A stretch of DNA of 64,000 nucleotides from Phragmites australis. Its lineage: Eukaryota > Streptophyta > Magnoliopsida > Poales > Poaceae. This document shows, in pieces, positions 58,129 through 64,000 of the stretch. Under the pieces are notes generated by a model. That model made no database searches. It saw nothing but the letters and a program-made list of their open reading frames with translations, and was not told the DNA's origin. How positions within the stretch are numbered: the first letter of the stretch is position 1; every line of letters begins with the position of its first letter. The stretch lies in assembly GCF_958298935.1 (NCBI RefSeq), contig NC_084937.1, positions 21,585,568 to 21,649,567 on the forward strand, in the 5' to 3' direction. The position numbers and the translations under genes were made by a program.

Positions 58129-59450
58129 TGTTGTATATAATGCGATAATATGAGCATTGATATTATTCCATATGTATAAAAACAAGAACATGATAAACAA
58201 AACCAAATATATGACCTCTGAATGAAACAGCATGAAATCAGGACTAGCAATTTCCATAATCATGTATATTCCAAGTGTTGGACAACAAGTATATAAATTG
58301 AATAAATGTGTTGTCAGAAATAATATAACAATTGGCCCAAAACTTCCATGATCCTGCTCCCTAATTATCCTAACAAGAATATCATCAATTAGGCAATGTT
58401 ACTAAGATCTCAACTAACAAATATAACCTAAACTAAATTCTCAAGTTCTAGAAGCTCATCAAGAACAATGTTGTAGGTCTATACCAAGAACACATAATCG
58501 GCACAGTAGGAGCAAGATAGCCGAAACAAAGATGAAATTGAACTATAAATTCATCTAGAACAGATATGTGAAATATACATAGATACCACTGCAGCACTAA
58601 ATCAAAGATAAGGCTAACCAACAGCAAGCTGGTGACCTAACCCCAACAAGAGTATCACCATGTGCATAGACACACACAATGTCCAACCTCCATATTTCAC
58701 CAGATTCAACCAAACAAGAGAAATTACAGGTATATGCTAGTGTACTCAGCGAACACCCCCAATTTCAAAACATTTACACATCATCAAGCAACTTGTATAT
58801 GAACCTATTGTCCAGAACATAGAAAGGGGCAATACTCCCAAAGAGAACAGCTCAAATGCACTGAGAACCAAGGGCAAGACACGACACTTCTGCCGTTTGT
58901 CCCAGAAATCCTATTCGCCACCATTGCCACTGGCGAGGAAGACGGATATACAAGGCCTCACCGCACCACGTCAGCGCGTGCGGGCGAGCCTCGGCAATCA
59001 TAGCTCCGACGAGCACCAACAAGAGAGCTCCTCCATCGAATCCCTCTGCACATCGAAGTACTAGAGCCAAAGCACGAGCTCCCCTCGGCTCCAGCAGAGA
59101 TGGCAACTAAGAACAATGAGAAATCCATGGGGAACCAAGGGGAAAAGAGAGAAGAGAAGTTTTTCTGTGTACGCGCCAGAGAGGAGGCGGCCTCCGAGAT
59201 ATAGGCGACAGTGACGCCTTTCAGCCCCATGCACAAGAAGGAAGCGGAGGACGGTTGCGCCGCCGTCACCCATCCACCACGGTCGCCCCCCTCTTACTTC
59301 CCACGCAATTTTCCCAGCCACCTGCCCTAGCTGCCTTGATGCCCCCCATAAGACCACCACGTGGGCTTGGGCCGCATAAAGGCAAATGGGCCATCAAGAG
59401 GGCCCGGGAAAAAGCCCCAAAAATAGTAAAATTTTATGCAAATCTCAACA
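58129..59450 (-). repeat. 3' LTR of the minus-strand Copia element (1322 bp)
   Basis: In plus reading it starts TGTTGTATATAAT and ends AAATCTCAACA, so in element sense it runs TGTTGAGATTT...ATACAACA. Its right third is GC-rich, and open frames there (58852-59503) are not genes. Confidence 0.88.
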
Positions 59451-59465
59451 ATCCCCACCAAAATT
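59451..59465 (-). other. Polypurine tract
   Basis: On the minus strand AATTTTGGTGGGGAT stands directly before the 3' LTR, the usual place of the plus-strand primer. Confidence 0.75.
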
Positions 59466-60246
59466 TTAATGTTGTAGTTATCAATTTGATATACACGATT
59501 TGAGTAACAAGTACCTTTCGGGTTTGAACAAGTTACCTAGTTGCATATGAATTGGCTCACACGGGATGAGAGGACTACACCTTGATCCTCAGTCTTGGTG
59601 TGAGAGCCTCCTCATATACAATGCTCTGTACGAGGCTGCTTTTGCCATAGCTCTCGGGTTGGAAGTTACAGTCATGTATATGTACCTTAATTCATGTGAG
59701 TCACTTAGAGAAGTATCCGACTTCTCATTATTGTGACCACACAATCACACTCATATAGGTGAATCCTCCTAGATGTCCTATAGGACGACATCTATTTTCA
59801 TATGACATTGAATTCATTAAGAGCCAACAATTCATCCTCTCCTACAGAAGAGCAAAGCAGCAAATGGGATGGATTTGTTCTTATATCCACACTGCTTGTT
59901 TTCCTAAAGCCTAGTTCACAAGATCTTCGATCTCCTATGATAGATTATTACTGGTGTGAACCTTATCAATGGGTAGTAATCCCATTCATCTTGACGCTGC
60001 CTGAATTATCGTTCTAGTCATTCCTTTTGTGAAAGGATCTGTAAGGTTCCTTTCAGACTAAATATAATCCATAGTGATTATACCCGTCTCTAGTGCATGC
60101 CTTAGCAACTTGAGTCGTCATTTTATATGTTTTGGAGTCTTCATATTATCATTTCTACTCTTCACCTTAACTATAACAGTTTAGTTATCGCAGTAGGTGA
60201 GAACGACCAAAATTGACTTATCCAATGTCGGCAGGTCAGAAAGGAG

Positions 60247-61400
60247 CTATCTCATCCATTCTGCATCTACGGTTGCTGAGTCTAGTGCTACTAGCTCAAC
60301 CTCCATCGTGGAGTGAGTAAGGATGGTCTGTTTAGATGACCTCCAAGATATAGCTTTGCCTGCTAGAGTGAAAACATATTCTCTCATAGCCTTCATATCA
60401 TCCGAGTCACCGATCCATTTGGAATCACTGAATCCCTCTATGACTGCAGGATGGCCAGAAAAATGAATTATTAGGTTCCTTTTCCCCTTTAGATACTTAA
60501 GTATTATTTCCAGTGCTATCCAATGATCATCTCCTGGGTTGGATGTATAACAACTCAACCTACATACTGTATACGAGATGTCAGGCCTAGTTGCACTGGC
60601 CAAGTACATTAGGGAACCTTTCACCTCAGAATATTTTAACTAGTCTTTCCCATAGCCTATATTTTTCTTTAGCTTAGCATTTGGATCATAGAGCGTTGCT
60701 ACTGGCTTACAGTTTATCATACTAAAACGTGTAATCACCTTGTCCACATCATGGGATTGACTTAAAGTTATCCCATTCTCGTCCTTTAGCAGCTTGATGT
60801 TTAAAATTACATCAGCTTCTCCTAGATCTTTCATATTGAAGTTCTGAGATAGAAAAGACTTAGTCTAGTTAATCATTTCTAGGTTCGTCCCAAACAACAA
60901 TATGTCATCCACGTATAAACATAAAATGACACCTTAACCCGTACTATAGCGATAATACATGTACTTATCAGCTTCATTAACACAAAAGCTGACCAAGGTT
61001 AGTTTAGTATCAAACTTTTCATGCCATTACTTAGTGACCTGTTTGAGACCATACAAGGATTTGATTAACCTGCATACTTTATTCTCTTGTCTTGTTACTA
61101 CAAATCTATCTGGCTACTGTATATAAATCTCCTCATCCAACTTTGTATTGAGGAAAGTGATCTTGACATCCATTTGATGCACAAGAATATTATGGGAAGC
61201 AGTCAGTGCTAAGAGCATGCAGGTAGTGGGTAATCTGGCAACAAGAGAATAAGTATCAAAATAGTCCTCACCTTCCTTTTATGTAAAGCCCTTAGCCACT
61301 AGTCGGAACTTGTACTTTCTATAGTACCATCAGGTCTGCATTTTCTCTTGAAGATCCATTTACAGCCGATCAGCTTGCAACCAACTGGGAGGTTTTCTAA
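60247..61400 (-). pseudogene. Copia reverse transcriptase and RNase H remnant
   Basis: Minus-strand blocks in order are GCKWIFKRKCRPDG (about 61350), DVKITFLNTKLDEEIYIQ (about 61125-61180), the catalytic LYVDDILLFGTN (tyrosine to aspartates at 60915-60904), MKDLGEADVILNIKLLKDEN (60834 down) and the RT end with RNase H (60624-60247): GSLMYLASATRPDISY, DSKWIGDSDDMKA and the SSKQ...STMEVELVAL block. Stops and frameshifts separate them; the start of this remnant is approximate. Confidence 0.85.
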
Positions 61401-61689
61401 CTCCTAGGTTCCGTTAGTGATGATTGAATCCATCTCACTACAGACTGCTTCCTTCCAGTACTCCGCTTCTGGAGAAGTGTATGCCTCTGAAAGGTTTCAT
61501 GGTTTATCATACACGACAAAGGTGACAAATTCATCTCCTAATAATTTTTCAATTATTTGCCTCTTGCTCCTCCTATATTCCAATTCAGAAGTCGTGTCAC
61601 TGACACTCTGAGGGGCAGGATCATCAACTAAAAGATCATGGATGTCAACCTCCTTCGCTCGCATAGGAAAGATGTGCTCAAAGAATGCT

Positions 61690-62880
61690 GCATCCCGAGA
61701 CTCCATTATCGAGTTGACGATAATGTCTGGGACTTCAAAATGGACTACTAGGAATCTATAGGTGGTAGTCTGGTGTACATACCCTAGGAAGACACAATCG
61801 ACAGTCTTTGGTCCTAATTTCCTTTTCTTTGGTAGGGGAATATGTACTTTAGCTAAACAGCCCTAAGTACAAAGAAAGGATAGATTCAGTTTTCTCCCCT
61901 TCCATCCATCATAAGGGGTTACCTCACGATTTCGAGGAGCGACCCTGTTTATAACATAGTTAACTGTGAGAATAGTCTCACCCTACCATGAGTTAGCCAT
62001 ACCAGAACTTTGTAACAAGGCGTTAGCCAAGTCATAAATTGTTCGGTTCTTTCTCTCGGCTACTCCGTTGGCTTGTGGTGCATATGGTGGCGTAAACTCA
62101 TGGATTATACCACTTTCTTCACAGAACTCGGAGAAATCCCTAGAAATATATTTCCCACCTCTGTCAGACCTCGGTCTCTTTATTGTCTTCCCCAGCTGGT
62201 TTTCCACCTCGACCATCTAGATCTTAAAGTGTTCTAATGCTTCATCTTTTGTTCTAAGCAAATAGATATAGCAGAGTCTAGTAGCATCATCTATAAGAGT
62301 AAAGAAGTACCTTTTGCCACCCTTAGTTAAGATTCTATTCATCTCACAAAGATCAGAATGGATTGGCTTAAGTGCCGTGGTGCTTCTCCCCTCAACCGAG
62401 TGAGACGATTTGCGAGGCTGCTTAGTTTGCACACACATCTCGCACTTATGGCTCTTGTCATAATTATACGAGGGAATAAGATCCATCTTTCTCAAGCGCA
62501 CTATTGCTTTATTATTAAAATGACAAAGACGAGAATATCAAATATCAATATTCTTATTAGAATATGAAGAATAGAAAATGTTTGCAGAACTATTAAGAAT
62601 GGAAATGCGGAACATGCCTCCGCGATCATAGTCTTTTCCTACAAATGACCCACACCTGGTTAACACTACTTTATTTGACTCAAAGACTAACTTTATTCCT
62701 TACCAGCACAATATTTATCCACTGAGTAGATTACGGGTCATAGGAGGCACAAACAGCACGTCCTTCAGGGCAAGAGTCTTGCAGAAAGTCAGCTTCAGGC
62801 TCACTTGTCCTACTTCGTGTACTGCTGTCGAAACCCCGTTCCCCATCAGTATGGATCCACCATCTGCACCCTAGAGAGAA
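61690..62880 (-). pseudogene. Copia protease end and integrase remnant
   Basis: Near 62860-62830 GADGGSILMGNG is the region just after a lost protease active site. Integrase follows: HKCEMCVQTKQPRKS (zinc-finger end), IHSDLCEMN (first Asp), FTLIDDATRLCYIYLL (second Asp), then after a stop at about 62216 SDRGGKYISRDFSEFCEESG and PPYAPQANGVAERKNRTI with the catalytic Glu. A further segment reads to about 61690. Several stops make it non-functional. Confidence 0.85.
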
Positions 62881-62950
62881 GTAAAACACGTTTGATCAAC
62901 ACAAATATGCCTTGTAGCACATGTATCAACCCACCAACTTACTAGTTCAT

Positions 62951-63915
62951 TTAGCATAAAGGCCTCGGATACATACCCACTAGTGGAGTCACCTTTGCTG
63001 ATATCACAGTCGTCGCAACAACCACATGCACTTGGGCTTTGGCTGCATTCTGCTGCTCAAGCATCGGCCCCTTGCCCTTACGATCGTGGCATCTGTTGGC
63101 TTTGTGATCTAATCTGCCGCAGACGTAGCAGACAATCTCAGGCTTCTTCTTCTTCTTCTTCTTCATAGCATTAGCCTTCGGCCCTGAATACCCAGGCTTG
63201 GTCCTCTCTTTCTTCATATTCCTCCTAGGCTGGTTCTTATGCTCGACAAAGTTAGCTTGAGCGGGCGCCTTCACCCTACCATAGCCTTCCTTGGACTTCT
63301 CCTCGATATTTATAGCAGCGATGAGCTCATTAAGAGTCAACCACTGCTTTAAGTACCGACGCGCAGTGACATAGTCACACCAAGAAGTGGGCAGCTAGGT
63401 AAGGATGGCATTAACCTGAAAATTCTCAGGAAGGACACAGCCATACTGGCCTAAGTCTCGTACGATCAGCTGCAACTCATGGATCTGTTCCACGACTGAT
63501 CTATCATCTCCCATACGAAAGTTCAGGTAACTTGCGACCATGAAAGATTCATTGTTGTTGTTGCTTTCAGCATACTTGTCATTCAGCTCCATCCACACCT
63601 TCTGTGTTTCCCCAAACCCCACGTAGATGTCGAAGAGCATGTTCGATAGGACAGCCAAGAGGCATGCTAGAGCAGAGGTATTAGCCTTCTCCCAACGGTC
63701 CCTTAATGCATCGAGATGCGTTCTTTCAACCTTGTCTTGCATGGTTTCCCCTGGAGGGGCGGGTAGCTCTTTGGTGAGGACCTAGAAATTCTAAGCTCCA
63801 TCAACCATATCCTCGTCCGAGCTTGCCAGCGCTTAAAGCCGATCCCATCAAAACTCTCAGGCTTAATCGTGTCCGAGGATGACGGTGGTAGGCTAGAGGA
63901 GCGAGAACTAGCCAT
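62951..63915 (-). pseudogene. Copia gag with CCHC zinc knuckle
   Basis: Start ATG at 63915 (MASSRSSSLPP), 25 bp after the LTR. A frame break near 63785 is followed by a longer UBN2-type part (63742-63395), a stop, then the C-terminal part (63340-62951) with a lysine run encoded by a CTT microsatellite near 63150-63168. The zinc knuckle is CYVCGRLDHKANRC (63130-63089). Confidence 0.85.
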
Positions 63916-63940
63916 CTTAGAAGCAATAGGATTTATGTAT

Positions 63941-64000
63941 TGTTGTATATAATATGATAATATGAGCATTTATATTATTCCATATGTATAAAAACAAGAA
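63941..64000 (-). repeat. Start of the second LTR (5' LTR in element sense), cut by the window end
   Basis: TGTTGTATATAATATG... repeats 58129-58188 with three mismatches in 60 bases. Confidence 0.88.

Larger units (their letters stand above)
58129..64000 (-). mobile_element. Ty1/copia retrotransposon, minus strand, runs off the window
   Basis: The left LTR (3' LTR in element sense) is 58129-59450. The other LTR starts at 63941 and is cut by the window end after 60 bp; the two agree at 57 of 60 bases. Next to the 3' LTR is a purine-rich tract, and the internal order on the minus strand is gag, protease region, integrase, RT, RNase H, as in Copia. Many stops interrupt the genes. The left flank is GCCGA; the other target copy is outside the window. 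It sits inside a glycine-rich protein gene. Confidence 0.92.

Overview
The window is nuclear DNA of a grass (Poaceae). The genes are intron-rich, with GC-rich first exons typical of monocots. The spaces between them are filled with nested LTR retrotransposons, CACTA, hAT and MITE elements of grass type. I see no prokaryotic or organellar features. I could not run alignments: family calls come from reading translated motifs, and exon limits come from GT/AG signals checked for phase.

Layout. (1) 1-3.7 kb, minus strand: S-adenosylmethionine decarboxylase with the conserved dual upstream ORFs (a tiny uORF overlapping by one base a 52-codon spliced uORF), a long 5' UTR intron and a TATA box. A truncated Copia element ends only about 50 bp upstream of that TATA box. 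(2) 3.7-23.6 kb: repeats. These are a broken 8-kb Ty1/copia element (8980-16979) whose pol is split by a solo LTR with an exact target duplication, two inverted copies of one 2-kb LTR family (4554-6510 minus, 18179-20786 plus), and MITEs. (3) 23671-28157: a CACTA element carrying a patellin (SEC14-type) gene fragment. It holds a second CACTA-like element, which holds a 1.5-kb solo LTR: three nested insertions, each with its own target duplication (GAA, TAT, AACAC). (4) 28-40 kb: decayed LTR and gag pieces and MITE-like sequence. (5) 40143-43492: a decayed hAT element with an exact 8-bp target duplication. (6) 43.7-56.9 kb: the gene-rich part. It holds a possible small secreted-protein exon (minus), a 13-exon HAD-family 5'-nucleotidase (plus, 535 aa) and a 15-exon GEX2 gamete-attachment protein gene (minus, 1122 aa), the last two convergent. 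(7) 57.4-64 kb: a frameshifted glycine-rich protein gene cut by a Copia element (minus) that runs off the window end.

The intact genes have unrelated jobs: polyamine synthesis, nucleotide metabolism and sperm-egg adhesion. I see no operon-like or cluster logic. The most interesting material is the nested CACTA with its captured gene, the retrotransposon next to the SAMDC core promoter, a coding microsatellite in the SAMDC regulatory uORF, and arrays of a CGGA-N3-TCCG-like dyad in LTRs of three apparently different families.
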